This document shows positions 1 to 5,116 of a stretch of 5,116 bases of DNA, one piece after another. The position numbers were made by a program, and so were the translations under genes. Where the stretch lies: NCBI GenBank assembly GCA_020346965.1, contig CP070793.1, forward strand, positions 735,567 through 740,682, read 5' to 3'. The notes below the pieces were generated by a model. The model was not told the DNA's origin, did no database searches, and saw nothing but the letters and a program-made list of their open reading frames with translations. This DNA comes from Chloroflexota bacterium. GTDB taxonomy: Bacteria; Chloroflexota; Dehalococcoidia; GIF9; AB-539-J10. Each line of letters begins with the position of its first letter. Position 1 is the first letter of the stretch.

Positions 1-68
1 CCTATGCCAACCATCTGGCAGACTTCGGCAGTTCTATAATAAATCCGTCCATCTATTTTTACAGGCAT
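1..68 (-). CDS. Helix-turn-helix (MerR/excisionase-like) DNA-binding protein, N-terminal fragment
   Basis: The minus strand from 68 opens with ATG and reads 22 complete codons to the window edge, starting MPVKIDGRIYYRTAEVCQMV and continuing G-I. The YYRTAEVCQMVGI segment has the pattern of the first two helices of a MerR or excisionase-type winged HTH, in which a tyrosine/threonine pair is followed by AEVxxxxGI. The start is supported by the purine-rich AGGGGGTG at 75-82, with 8 bases between the G-run and ATG, and by a good sigma-70-type promoter at 99-127. The rest lies outside the window, so length and any effector domain are unknown. Inferred role: a small DNA-binding regulator or recombination directionality factor. 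It has its own promoter and is separated from the serpin by 275 bases with a hairpin between them, so it is probably an independent unit. Confidence 0.7.
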   Translation of the reverse strand, partial: MPVKIDGRIYYRTAEVCQMVGI

Positions 69-98
69 ATGTAACACCCCCTAAAACTAACTGAATAT

Positions 99-127
99 AG
101 TCTAAGATTCGTTCGTATTCCCGTCAA
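99..127 (-). promoter_or_regulatory. Predicted sigma-70-type promoter for the HTH gene
   Basis: On the minus strand TTGACG (122-127, 5 of 6 matches to TTGACA) is followed after exactly 17 bases by TAGACT (99-104, 4 of 6 matches to TATAAT). A TATATT overlaps the same area slightly downstream. The -10 lies 30 bases upstream of the HTH start codon, leaving a short leader that holds the ribosome binding site. Confidence 0.5.
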
Positions 128-151
128 TCACCCATTGGTAATCTTACTTTA

Positions 152-174
152 GTAGGGGATCAAAATCGTCCTAC
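152..174. other. Imperfect hairpin in the intergenic region upstream of the HTH gene
   Basis: GTAGG at 152-156 pairs with CCTAC at 170-174. On the plus-strand reading this extends by a G-U pair and, past a one-base bulge, by GAT/ATC around a CAAA loop (the G-U pair is lost on the minus-strand transcript). A second small palindrome, GAGCT-GCGA-AGCTC, sits at 210-223. Neither is followed by a T-run. They lie upstream of the predicted HTH promoter, so they could be operator-type dyads or chance. Apart from these, the promoter and the hairpin at 256-294, I see nothing else in 69-343. Confidence 0.25.
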
Positions 175-255
175 GTTTTACCAGCTTGCTCAGAGGCAAC
201 TAGTTAGGAGAGCTGCGAAGCTCGACTGATGCTTGACGGTTATCTGCGAAATCAG

Positions 256-294
256 AAGGGCTGGATTTTCCTGGTATTAGGATATCCAGCCCTT
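256..294 (-). terminator. Strong hairpin downstream of the serpin, possible transcription terminator
   Basis: AAGGGCTGGAT (256-266) and ATCCAGCCCTT (284-294) form a perfect 11-base-pair stem. Inside it TCCT (269-272) can pair with AGGA (279-282). It begins 49 bases past the serpin stop, the usual place for an operon-end terminator. The weak point is the tail: on the minus-strand transcript the stem is followed by CUGAUUUCGC, not a clear U-run, and the plus-strand tail is no better. It may be a factor-dependent terminator or an mRNA 3'-end stabiliser. Confidence 0.5.
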
Positions 295-343
295 GAATTT
301 CGTGAATCACAACTAGCAATTTTATAATACAGACAGCATTTGC

Positions 344-1627
344 TTATGCACCCGGATTTATCACACGCCCGACAAAGAGAACGGCTCCTGTCTCAATATC
401 GCGAATCAGGAAGATGAATGGGCGGTCTATCGTGACCTCCACAGGTAGATCAGGCGCTGCTGTTAGTTCCATAATAACTGCGGTAGCGGCAGCAGCCTCA
501 GTGCCAGCTTCATCCACTGCAACGAATGCCTTGTGCACAACCTCTGAGATGGACAGCTCACGCCTGCCAGTCATTCCGGAGAAATCCGCAGCACTGGAAA
601 AGGCAACCGGCATGCCCATCTCGGCTAGGGTGTCCTTCAGGCTGAATTCTGACTCGAATTCGAATTGGGGCATGGTCAGGGCAACTTCGGTGGATTTCAG
701 CCCGCTTATAATATCACTGACTTGTTGATCTTGAAGTCCTTCTTCAAAAGTTCCGAAGTTGCCAGCTTCTGGCAGGAGGATAACCATAGAGAGTTCACCG
801 CCGTCGTATCGCAACTCAATTGCCTGGTATCCTTCACCCTCGGTGTAGCCAAATGACTCGGTCTGTTTCATCATCGGCACGCTGACTTGCCCGCTGTCAA
901 GGAGATCGAACTGGCCGTCTGCCGTCATTTTCTCATCGAAAGGGTACTCCCAGGCAGCATTGAAGTAGATGGCATTGGTTAGCACAAGGCGGGTCAGCGC
1001 ACCAATCGCACCTTGTGGAATAAGGTCTTCAATACGACCTTCCGTCTGGTCACTTACCCAGTCATTAATAGTGAGTCGGGACTTCTCGGTTTCTTTTATG
1101 AAGTCCAGTATTCTGAGGCCGGCACCATAGTTCTCAGCCAGGACATCGAGGAAGCCAGACAGAAACTGGTAATCCTTTTGTCCCCAGATCGCATTAACGA
1201 TGTTCAGCCTGAATCCTTCTCCGTCCTTGCCTTCGGCACCTTCACCCCTGCCGGTGAGTTCCGCATCCAGCCAGTTAAATGCCGGGTGCAGCCTATCCTG
1301 TTCAAGAAGGAATTGAAGTGTATCAGCCATCTGCTCTGCTGTCTCCCCGCGTGCTCCGGCGTATGTCATGGCCAGCGCCAGTGAGATGCTGTGGGGAGAG
1401 TAGAAGAGATTGCCCGCCTCCCCTTTAAGTGCCTGATAAAGCTCAAAGGCAAAGGCACTGTTTCCTTCGACCAGTGATACTTGTTCACTCGTGTTTGCGT
1501 CCGGCGACGTTATCCGCTCTTTGTCTGATTCGAGTACCTCGCCCGCCACCGGCTGAGCCAACTGAACAGAGGCAATCACCGGCAGCACCAATACTACCAC
1601 CAGTGCGATTATCAAACCCTTATTCAT
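344..1627 (-). CDS. Secreted inhibitory-type serpin (serine protease inhibitor, I4 family)
   Basis: This 427-residue protein is a full-length serpin, a suicide inhibitor that traps a serine (sometimes cysteine) protease after cleavage of its reactive-centre loop. A hydrophobic N-terminal segment (about residues 5-21) with no lipobox cysteine indicates export or membrane tethering. Family landmarks in order: NLFYSPHSISLALAMTYAGA beginning near residue 74; TNAIYFNAAWEYPF (about 217-230); the breach/hinge segment ending E-A-G-T-E-A-A-A-A-T (373-382); and the C-terminal signature DRPFIF (401-406) followed by LFVGRVINP. The hinge matches the P17-P8 pattern of inhibitory serpins: G at P15, T at P14, four alanines at P12-P9, T at P8. 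Counting from it puts P1-P1' at Thr389-Ala390, suggesting an elastase- or subtilisin-like target; loop-length shifts could move this. The chosen start is ATG 1627, placed 8 bases after GGAGG. The protein has no cysteine. It lies 74 bases after the propeller gene, probably last in the same operon. Confidence 0.95.
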   Translation of the reverse strand: MNKGLIIALVVVLVLPVIASVQLAQPVAGEVLESDKERITSPDANTSEQVSLVEGNSAFAFELYQALKGEAGNLFYSPHSISLALAMTYAGARGETAEQMADTLQFLLEQDRLHPAFNWLDAELTGRGEGAEGKDGEGFRLNIVNAIWGQKDYQFLSGFLDVLAENYGAGLRILDFIKETEKSRLTINDWVSDQTEGRIEDLIPQGAIGALTRLVLTNAIYFNAAWEYPFDEKMTADGQFDLLDSGQVSVPMMKQTESFGYTEGEGYQAIELRYDGGELSMVILLPEAGNFGTFEEGLQDQQVSDIISGLKSTEVALTMPQFEFESEFSLKDTLAEMGMPVAFSSAADFSGMTGRRELSISEVVHKAFVAVDEAGTEAAAATAVIMELTAAPDLPVEVTIDRPFIFLIRDIETGAVLFVGRVINPGA

Positions 1628-1635
1628 TTCATTCA

Positions 1636-1640
1636 CCTCC
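1636..1640 (-). promoter_or_regulatory. Serpin ribosome binding site that decides the start codon
   Basis: GGAGG on the minus strand at 1636-1640 stands 8 bases before ATG 1627, an ideal distance. An in-frame GTG three codons upstream (1634-1636) overlaps the Shine-Dalgarno sequence itself and cannot sensibly use it, so the shorter 427-residue product is preferred over a 430-residue one. Confidence 0.8.
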
Positions 1641-1695
1641 CAAAATATTCATACTATTTTCATTTCGCTCTTCTGCTCACATTTGGTTATTTTGG
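1640..1695 (-). repeat. 8-base inverted repeat spanning the propeller-serpin gap
   Basis: CCAAAATA (1640-1647) and TATTTTGG (1688-1695) are perfect inverted repeats separated by 40 bases, filling most of the gap between the propeller stop and the serpin start. In the transcript the 3' arm runs directly into the serpin ribosome binding site, sharing one G. The stem is A/U-rich with a long loop, so it would be weak as an RNA hairpin; it could equally be a protein-binding dyad or chance. Confidence 0.3.
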
Positions 1696-1701
1696 AAGCA
1701 T

Positions 1702-3783
1702 CTAATCTGAAGATTCAACACCTAGAGACGGTTCCAAAACCCCTGGCTCTATGGGAGGATAATCATAAGGCGTCCACGTCGAGTATGGGAGCGCGACCTC
1801 GCTGATGTAGCCCAGATTTTCCAAGTCATTCATCTTTATTTTGGCTTGCGAGATAGTGTAGAGGACATCATCTATGTAGAGCGAACGCTCTACTGCAAAA
1901 GGAGAGTAGTAGTAATAGCCATGTTCAGGGTCGGTGATGTTCTCGACGTGGGTAATTCTACCTCTGAGTTGAAGCCCACTATCTATGGATATATCAAATA
2001 CATAGGCGCCCTGGTAGACAGGCTCACCGTAAGCCCAAGAAGGAACTCCCTCAGGGTATTCGCTCACATCCACTCTTGCCTCAAGAATTGGCATTACCAG
2101 CAAGTTCCTACTCCTGTCGAACAGGAATGCCTTGTGGTCCCACAGAACGGGCGAATCCGTGCCCCTGTCTCCTATTTCTAGCTTTGATATCTCCTGTGGG
2201 TTGCCGACATCGGTGACATCGAAGAGCGATATCTTGACTCCCTGATACCAGGCAAATTCCCCGGCGTCTGTTGTCTCCTTACCTATCCCGATGATATGGT
2301 TCTCATCGTAAGGATGGAGGTAGTCTGAATATCCAGTTACCTTCAGATACCCGAGAACTTCAGGGTCATATGGATCCTCCAAATCTATTACAAATAGTGG
2401 GTCAATCTGCTTGAAGGTTACTAAATAGCCTCTACCACCCATGAATCTGGCTGAATAGATGGTCTCCCCGGGAGCAAGGTTTTCGAGCGTGCCGGTAACG
2501 TTAAGGGACATATTCAAAATATATACGTTATTCCATGATGTTTCGTCGCGGGTTGTGGTTGCCACTCTAAAGTGGCCATCATACTCGTCCATAGAGAACT
2601 GGTTCAGCACCACACCGGGTACTTCGCCGCTGGCGGTATAATTCATCGTGCTACCCTGTATGTGAATGCGGTGGATAGAGGTTTTCTGGGAATCGCCCAC
2701 ATACCCTCCCCATATTGGGAAGGTCAGGTAAATGTTATCCCTAGAGACATACAGGTTGCTGCTGGCTCCCAGCAGGATTGTTTCATATGTTGGCTCCTGA
2801 CCATCATCCTGTATATTTACAGCTATAATTGTGGTGTACATGTAATAATAGTCAGCAACATCGGAATAGTAGATATCTGTGGCCGGTACTTCCTTCTCCG
2901 CGCCTTCAGAATAGATCGTGGGGAGATTTACGCCATCCTCTTCCTCATATACAGGCTCGTTTATCACTACATAAGCATAGTCATCTATCATCCTGGAACT
3001 GACGTATTGACCATCGACAGAAAGCTCCCTCTGCAAATGGGGGTTTTCCCTGTCCGAAATATCATATACTTCGATAAGTACTTTGGGTGACACATAAGGC
3101 ATGATGTCATATTCCCTTATAGCTGATTCTTCCCTTACGCCCGGCATATCATAATAAAGGTAATAAGGTGTTTCCTCCCCAAATACGACCAGCCTGTCTC
3201 CATTGATGAATATTCCTATCACTCTACCCTTTATCTCGATATCGGATAGGACTTGAGCTTGTTCAGGGGGATACGCCTCCACGATAATAGTCCTGTTCCC
3301 TGAAACCAGGTAGATATATTCTCCGTCGGTTTTAACAATGTCTGCCTCGTCCACCCCGGCAACCTGGATATTGGTGGCGGAGTAATCCGAGTCAGCAGGC
3401 GCCAAACTGCTGCCTTCTCCGCTTTCCGGAGCCATTGCAGGCCCAGGCGTAGCAAAGTTAAAAAAGTCATTCCTCCAAACGGACGTTTTTTGCTGTGCGT
3501 TCGTCCTTACGAAATCTTCCAGTTCCCCATAAGAAGAGAATTTACTGATTTGACTCCCTCCCAGATACAGATGTCCGGGTGTATCCATAAAAAGCCCCAC
3601 AACTGCTAATAGAATCACAGCAGTAGCGACAGGGGCCAGCACTTTTGTCCAATCCATGATAGTCCTCTTCTTAAAACGCCCGGAGCTTAACAAAGCCATC
3701 TTCAATGCTCGTCTATGGCCGCTGAGCTCGATGTCTGGAGTCTTAAGACTCTCCAGTTTCTTAATTAGGTCATCGCGTTTCAT
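1702..3783 (-). CDS. Membrane-anchored extracytoplasmic beta-propeller protein (Beta_propel / COG4880-like), possible sigma regulator
   Basis: The 693-residue product has three parts. Residues 1-44 are a charged head with SGHRRALKMALL (21-32). Residues about 45-65 form one membrane helix (VLAPVATAVILLAVVGLF). The rest is an acidic, tyrosine-rich extracytoplasmic region. This carries the hallmarks of the secreted beta-propeller family distantly related to WD-40: NIQVAGVDEADIVKTDG (138-154), DPEVLGYLKVTGYSDYLHPY (473-492) followed by DENHIIGIG, SPVLWDHKAFLFD (544-556), and a C-terminal RSLYIDDVLYTIS (633-645). The length fits the family. The positive residues before the helix (RFKKR) predict N-in orientation. 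There is no cysteine anywhere, hence no zinc anti-sigma motif. The ATG has GGGAGG 8 bases upstream. Being downstream of an ECF sigma gene and having a cytoplasmic head plus external domain, it may be a noncanonical anti-sigma factor; that role is inference, the fold assignment is firm. No enzymatic motif is visible. Confidence 0.9.
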   Translation of the reverse strand: MKRDDLIKKLESLKTPDIELSGHRRALKMALLSSGRFKKRTIMDWTKVLAPVATAVILLAVVGLFMDTPGHLYLGGSQISKFSSYGELEDFVRTNAQQKTSVWRNDFFNFATPGPAMAPESGEGSSLAPADSDYSATNIQVAGVDEADIVKTDGEYIYLVSGNRTIIVEAYPPEQAQVLSDIEIKGRVIGIFINGDRLVVFGEETPYYLYYDMPGVREESAIREYDIMPYVSPKVLIEVYDISDRENPHLQRELSVDGQYVSSRMIDDYAYVVINEPVYEEEDGVNLPTIYSEGAEKEVPATDIYYSDVADYYYMYTTIIAVNIQDDGQEPTYETILLGASSNLYVSRDNIYLTFPIWGGYVGDSQKTSIHRIHIQGSTMNYTASGEVPGVVLNQFSMDEYDGHFRVATTTRDETSWNNVYILNMSLNVTGTLENLAPGETIYSARFMGGRGYLVTFKQIDPLFVIDLEDPYDPEVLGYLKVTGYSDYLHPYDENHIIGIGKETTDAGEFAWYQGVKISLFDVTDVGNPQEISKLEIGDRGTDSPVLWDHKAFLFDRSRNLLVMPILEARVDVSEYPEGVPSWAYGEPVYQGAYVFDISIDSGLQLRGRITHVENITDPEHGYYYYSPFAVERSLYIDDVLYTISQAKIKMNDLENLGYISEVALPYSTWTPYDYPPIEPGVLEPSLGVESSD

Positions 3784-3807
3784 AGTCGTTGCCTCCCTCT
3801 ATTATTG

Positions 3808-3993
3808 TTATGGAAGAATCATGTACCCGTTGACTGTAAGTGCATACTTCACTTCGGGCAGCGCGCCCTGGGCGAAGCGCCAAGACAAGACCCCCGACGA
3901 GTAATGCAGTACATCTGCCTCATTCGCTCCGTCAGAAATGCTTATGTCTTCGCACCCCAGCACTTGTTGCGTTTTGATTTGTTTCTCAAGCAT
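3808..3993 (-). CDS. Unrecognised 61-residue small protein
   Basis: I do not recognise this protein. It is 61 residues, starting MLEKQIKTQQ and ending NGYMILP, with one cysteine (C14) and no membrane helix or signal peptide. The first ten residues are charged and polar; the rest mixes hydrophobic and acidic residues (VLHYSSGVLSWRF, 28-40) and could form a small soluble fold. Evidence that it is translated: AAGGAGGA with 7 bases before ATG is the best ribosome binding site in the window; it ends in TAA 24 bases before the propeller start; codon use resembles its neighbours; and it fills an otherwise empty gap between sigma and propeller genes. It occupies the usual position of an anti-sigma gene but is too short and lacks the HxxxCxxC zinc motif. 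It could be a cytoplasmic modulator of the sigma factor, a lineage-specific protein, or a remnant of a larger gene. Confidence 0.55.
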   Translation of the reverse strand: MLEKQIKTQQVLGCEDISISDGANEADVLHYSSGVLSWRFAQGALPEVKYALTVNGYMILP

Positions 3994-4001
3994 TTGATTT
4001 T

Positions 4002-4056
4002 CCTCCTTACACTACTGTAAATGCAGGAGGCCGAAAAAGGTTGCATTGCTTTACAG
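4002..4056 (-). promoter_or_regulatory. Leader of the 61-residue ORF with two competing RNA foldings around its ribosome binding site
   Basis: Seen on the minus-strand transcript. Folding A: CCUCC (4030-4026) pairs with the Shine-Dalgarno GGAGG (4006-4002), and after a 5-base bulge UUACA (4020-4016) pairs with UGUAA (4011-4007) around a GUAG loop, hiding the ribosome binding site. Folding B: CUGUAAA (4056-4050) and UGCA (4045-4042) pair with UGCAUUUACAG (4025-4015), 11 pairs with a 4-base bulge, which breaks the inner stem of A and frees the site. The two cannot coexist. The arrangement resembles translational control elements, but no known riboswitch class is recognised and the function is inference. 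Confidence 0.4.
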
Positions 4057-4085
4057 AAAAGGCAGTGGGATTTGCGTGAGGTGGT

Positions 4086-4649
4086 CTAATCTGTCTCTCT
4101 TAATTTCTCCACTGCCCGGTGGAGCAGGGATTTTACTGTCCCCTCTTTTTTGCCCAGGATTTCAGAGATCTCTTTTATCTGCTTTTGCTCAAAGAATCTG
4201 AGAGCAATGACTTCTTGGTATTTGGCGGGCAACCGGACGATTTTGTCCTGAACTTCCCGAAATTCCCGATGTTGCCTTAATTTTTCCTGTGCTTCTATCA
4301 GTTCGCTTTCAGGGTCACTGGATGATACCGGTTCAAAACCCTGTTCCCGTAATTCTTCCAGTGATATGGATTTCTTATATTCGGCTTTTCTGAAATGCTG
4401 GTTAATCTCGTTGGACGCGATCTTATATAGCCATGAGGAAAAAGAGACATTGCGCCAGCGAAATTGCCAGAGCTTGTTCAATGCATTAAAGAATGTCTCT
4501 GAAGTGAGGTCCTGGGCAGTTTCCAGATTGGCTGTCCGTCTCAAGATGTAACCAAAAATTTTGGGATAATACTGGTCGTAAAGCTCAGCAAAAGCACCGG
4601 GGGCTTTTTGTGCTTGTCTGACCAGTTCTTTTTCTTCGCTTAAATCCAT
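4086..4649 (-). CDS. ECF-subfamily RNA polymerase sigma factor (sigma-70 family)
   Basis: The 187-residue product has the two-domain layout of ECF sigma factors, which direct RNA polymerase to a stress or envelope regulon. Sigma-2 covers about residues 16-90: AFAELYDQYYPKIFGYILRR, then AQDLTSETFFNAL (45-57) for core binding, then FSSWLYKIASNEINQHFRK (70-88) for -10 melting and recognition. An acidic linker (about 95-130) leads to sigma-4 (133-184) with LPAKYQEVIALRFFE and the -35 recognition helix IKEISEILGKKEGTVKSLLH. No extra C-terminal domain is present, and length is typical. The start at ATG 4649 fits family alignments, yet no Shine-Dalgarno precedes it. It is the first gene of the likely operon, 92 bases before the small ORF, and the nearby membrane propeller protein is the best candidate for its regulator. 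Such genes are often autoregulated; no clear ECF-type promoter was found here. Confidence 0.95.
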   Translation of the reverse strand: MDLSEEKELVRQAQKAPGAFAELYDQYYPKIFGYILRRTANLETAQDLTSETFFNALNKLWQFRWRNVSFSSWLYKIASNEINQHFRKAEYKKSISLEELREQGFEPVSSSDPESELIEAQEKLRQHREFREVQDKIVRLPAKYQEVIALRFFEQKQIKEISEILGKKEGTVKSLLHRAVEKLRETD

Positions 4650-4659
4650 AATCAGCAGA

Positions 4660-4673
4660 CGTGGAAAACCACG
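4660..4673 (-). promoter_or_regulatory. Hairpin in the sigma-factor leader, no Shine-Dalgarno
   Basis: CGTGG (4660-4664) and CCACG (4669-4673) form a perfect 5-base-pair stem with a UUUU loop in the minus-strand transcript, ending 10 bases before the sigma ATG. The bases between it and the ATG (GUCUGCUGAUU) contain no purine-rich ribosome binding site, unlike the three downstream genes. Confidence 0.4.
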
Positions 4674-4682
4674 CGCACTTCA

Positions 4683-4688
4683 ATTATA
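4683..4688 (-). promoter_or_regulatory. Candidate proximal -10 element (TATAAT) of the sigma gene
   Basis: A perfect TATAAT on the minus strand would start transcription near 4676, giving a leader of about 26 bases that is largely the CGTGG/CCACG hairpin. No TTGACA-like -35 is found at 16-18 bases, so it would need an activator or an alternative sigma factor, or is chance. Confidence 0.3.
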
Positions 4689-4725
4689 CAATGCAATAGT
4701 AATGATCTTGTTGCACCCAGACTCT

Positions 4726-4753
4726 AGTGTATCACCATACGACACACTGTCAA
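4726..4753 (-). promoter_or_regulatory. Predicted sigma-70-type promoter upstream of the sigma gene, with an overlapping dyad
   Basis: A perfect TTGACA (4748-4753) and TACACT (4726-4731, 4 of 6 matches) are 16 bases apart on the minus strand. AGTGT (4726-4730) and ACACT (4744-4748) form an inverted repeat that overlaps the -10 and touches the -35, and an inner GTAT-CACC-ATAC palindrome lies at 4729-4740. This is the layout of an operator that would block the promoter when bound. It is the best housekeeping promoter for the sigma operon. Confidence 0.5.
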
Positions 4754-4851
4754 GCGTTTCTACTCTCTTTTTGGATTCTCCTGAGATAACTGAAAATTGG
4801 TGAATTGTGTGGCAACGTCTGCGTCCGAGCCAGGCTCAGTCCTTTTATGGT

Positions 4852-5116
4852 CTATTTAGGGCCCACATAGAGAACAGCCAATACCTTCGTCACAGTTGCT
4901 CCTGCACATCTAACAAGGTGAGGTTGATTCGAGTCGTAGTAGGCAGCATCTCCGGGCTTCAGAAATTCGACGCGGTCCCCAACCTGCACTTTCATTTCGC
5001 CCGCCAGGACATAAAGAAACTCCTGTCCAGCGTGGGTGGAGAATTCTTCCTTATCCGTCGGCACCAGTGTCACAATGAAAGGCTCCATCAATCGGTCAGC
5101 CTTTTCTGGAGCCAAA
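4852..5116 (-). CDS. Cupin-domain protein, C-terminal part (probably of an XRE-HTH/cupin regulator)
   Basis: The frame is open from the window edge to TAG at 4852 and gives about 88 residues. The first in-window TTG is not a convincing start, since the cupin domain would begin without its leading strands; the gene most likely continues to the right. Cupin motif 1 is visible as FSTHAGQEFLYVLAGEMKV, with the second His and the Glu of the usual HxH...E set; the first His is replaced by Ser. Motif 2 is LKPGDAAYYDSNQPHLV with its conserved His. The ending KVLAVLYVGPK is typical of small-molecule-binding cupins fused behind an N-terminal XRE helix-turn-helix, so a transcriptional regulator of about 180-200 residues is the likeliest identity, but the HTH part is not in view and a stand-alone cupin is possible. 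It ends 202 bases before the sigma gene, which has its own promoter. Confidence 0.8.
   Translation of the reverse strand, partial: LAPEKADRLMEPFIVTLVPTDKEEFSTHAGQEFLYVLAGEMKVQVGDRVEFLKPGDAAYYDSNQPHLVRCAGATVTKVLAVLYVGPK

Noticed and set aside
292..328. Plus-strand promoter from TTGAAT and TATAAT
   Set aside because: The spacer is about 24 bases, far too long, and no plus-strand gene follows.
1634..1636. GTG as the serpin start (430 residues)
   Set aside because: It overlaps the Shine-Dalgarno GGAGG, whereas ATG 1627 has ideal 8-base spacing.
2572..3090. A 172-codon open frame on the plus strand inside the propeller gene
   Set aside because: It is antisense to a strongly supported family member, has no ribosome binding site of note, and its product is an isoleucine- and tyrosine-rich sequence without recognisable motifs. 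The same applies to the plus-strand frames at 1013-1384, 414-728 and 1846-2181.
3231..3470. A 79-codon minus-strand frame within the propeller gene in another frame
   Set aside because: It overlaps the conserved VDEADIVKTDG segment of the real gene and has no family features.
4825..4839. GAGC-CAG-GCTC hairpin after the cupin gene as its terminator
   Set aside because: The stem is only about four strong pairs plus a wobble and a further pair, the loop is three bases, and no U-run follows on the minus transcript.
1..5116. tRNA, rRNA, CRISPR array, insertion sequence or attachment-site duplication
   Set aside because: I saw no cloverleaf, regularly spaced repeats, transposase or integrase coding sequence, or flanking direct repeats in the window.

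Overview
The window looks like a bacterial chromosome segment of moderate G+C with all recognisable genes on the minus strand. Read in the direction of transcription (right to left) it holds: the 3' end of a cupin-domain protein (4852-5116, cut by the window edge); a 202-base intergenic stretch with candidate promoters; an ECF-type RNA polymerase sigma factor (4086-4649); a 61-residue unrecognised small protein (3808-3993); a membrane-anchored extracytoplasmic beta-propeller protein of 693 residues (1702-3783); a secreted serpin (344-1627); a hairpin that may be the terminator (256-294); and the first 22 codons of a helix-turn-helix protein with its own promoter (1-68, running off the left edge).

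Nothing here identifies the host firmly. The combination of a MerR/excisionase-like short HTH protein, an ECF factor, a beta-propeller protein with a short charged cytoplasmic head and a bacterial serpin reminds me of environmental Chloroflexota (Dehalococcoidia-like) genomes, but that is recollection rather than proof. The four interior genes are same-strand with gaps of 92, 24 and 74 bases, and three of the four have good Shine-Dalgarno sequences, so a single transcription unit sigma -> small ORF -> propeller -> serpin is plausible.

The most interesting reading is functional. The place next to an ECF sigma factor where an anti-sigma factor is expected is taken by a cysteine-free membrane protein: about 45 charged cytoplasmic residues, one membrane helix, and a large Beta_propel-type domain outside. 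It lacks the zinc-binding anti-sigma motif. Its partner downstream is an inhibitory-type serpin, a suicide inhibitor of proteases. This suggests an envelope or extracellular proteolysis sensing and response unit: the propeller holds the sigma factor, a signal outside (possibly proteolysis) releases it, and the serpin is part of the output. This is inference. A second point is the leader of the 61-residue ORF: two mutually exclusive RNA foldings, one of which hides its Shine-Dalgarno sequence behind an upstream CCUCC.
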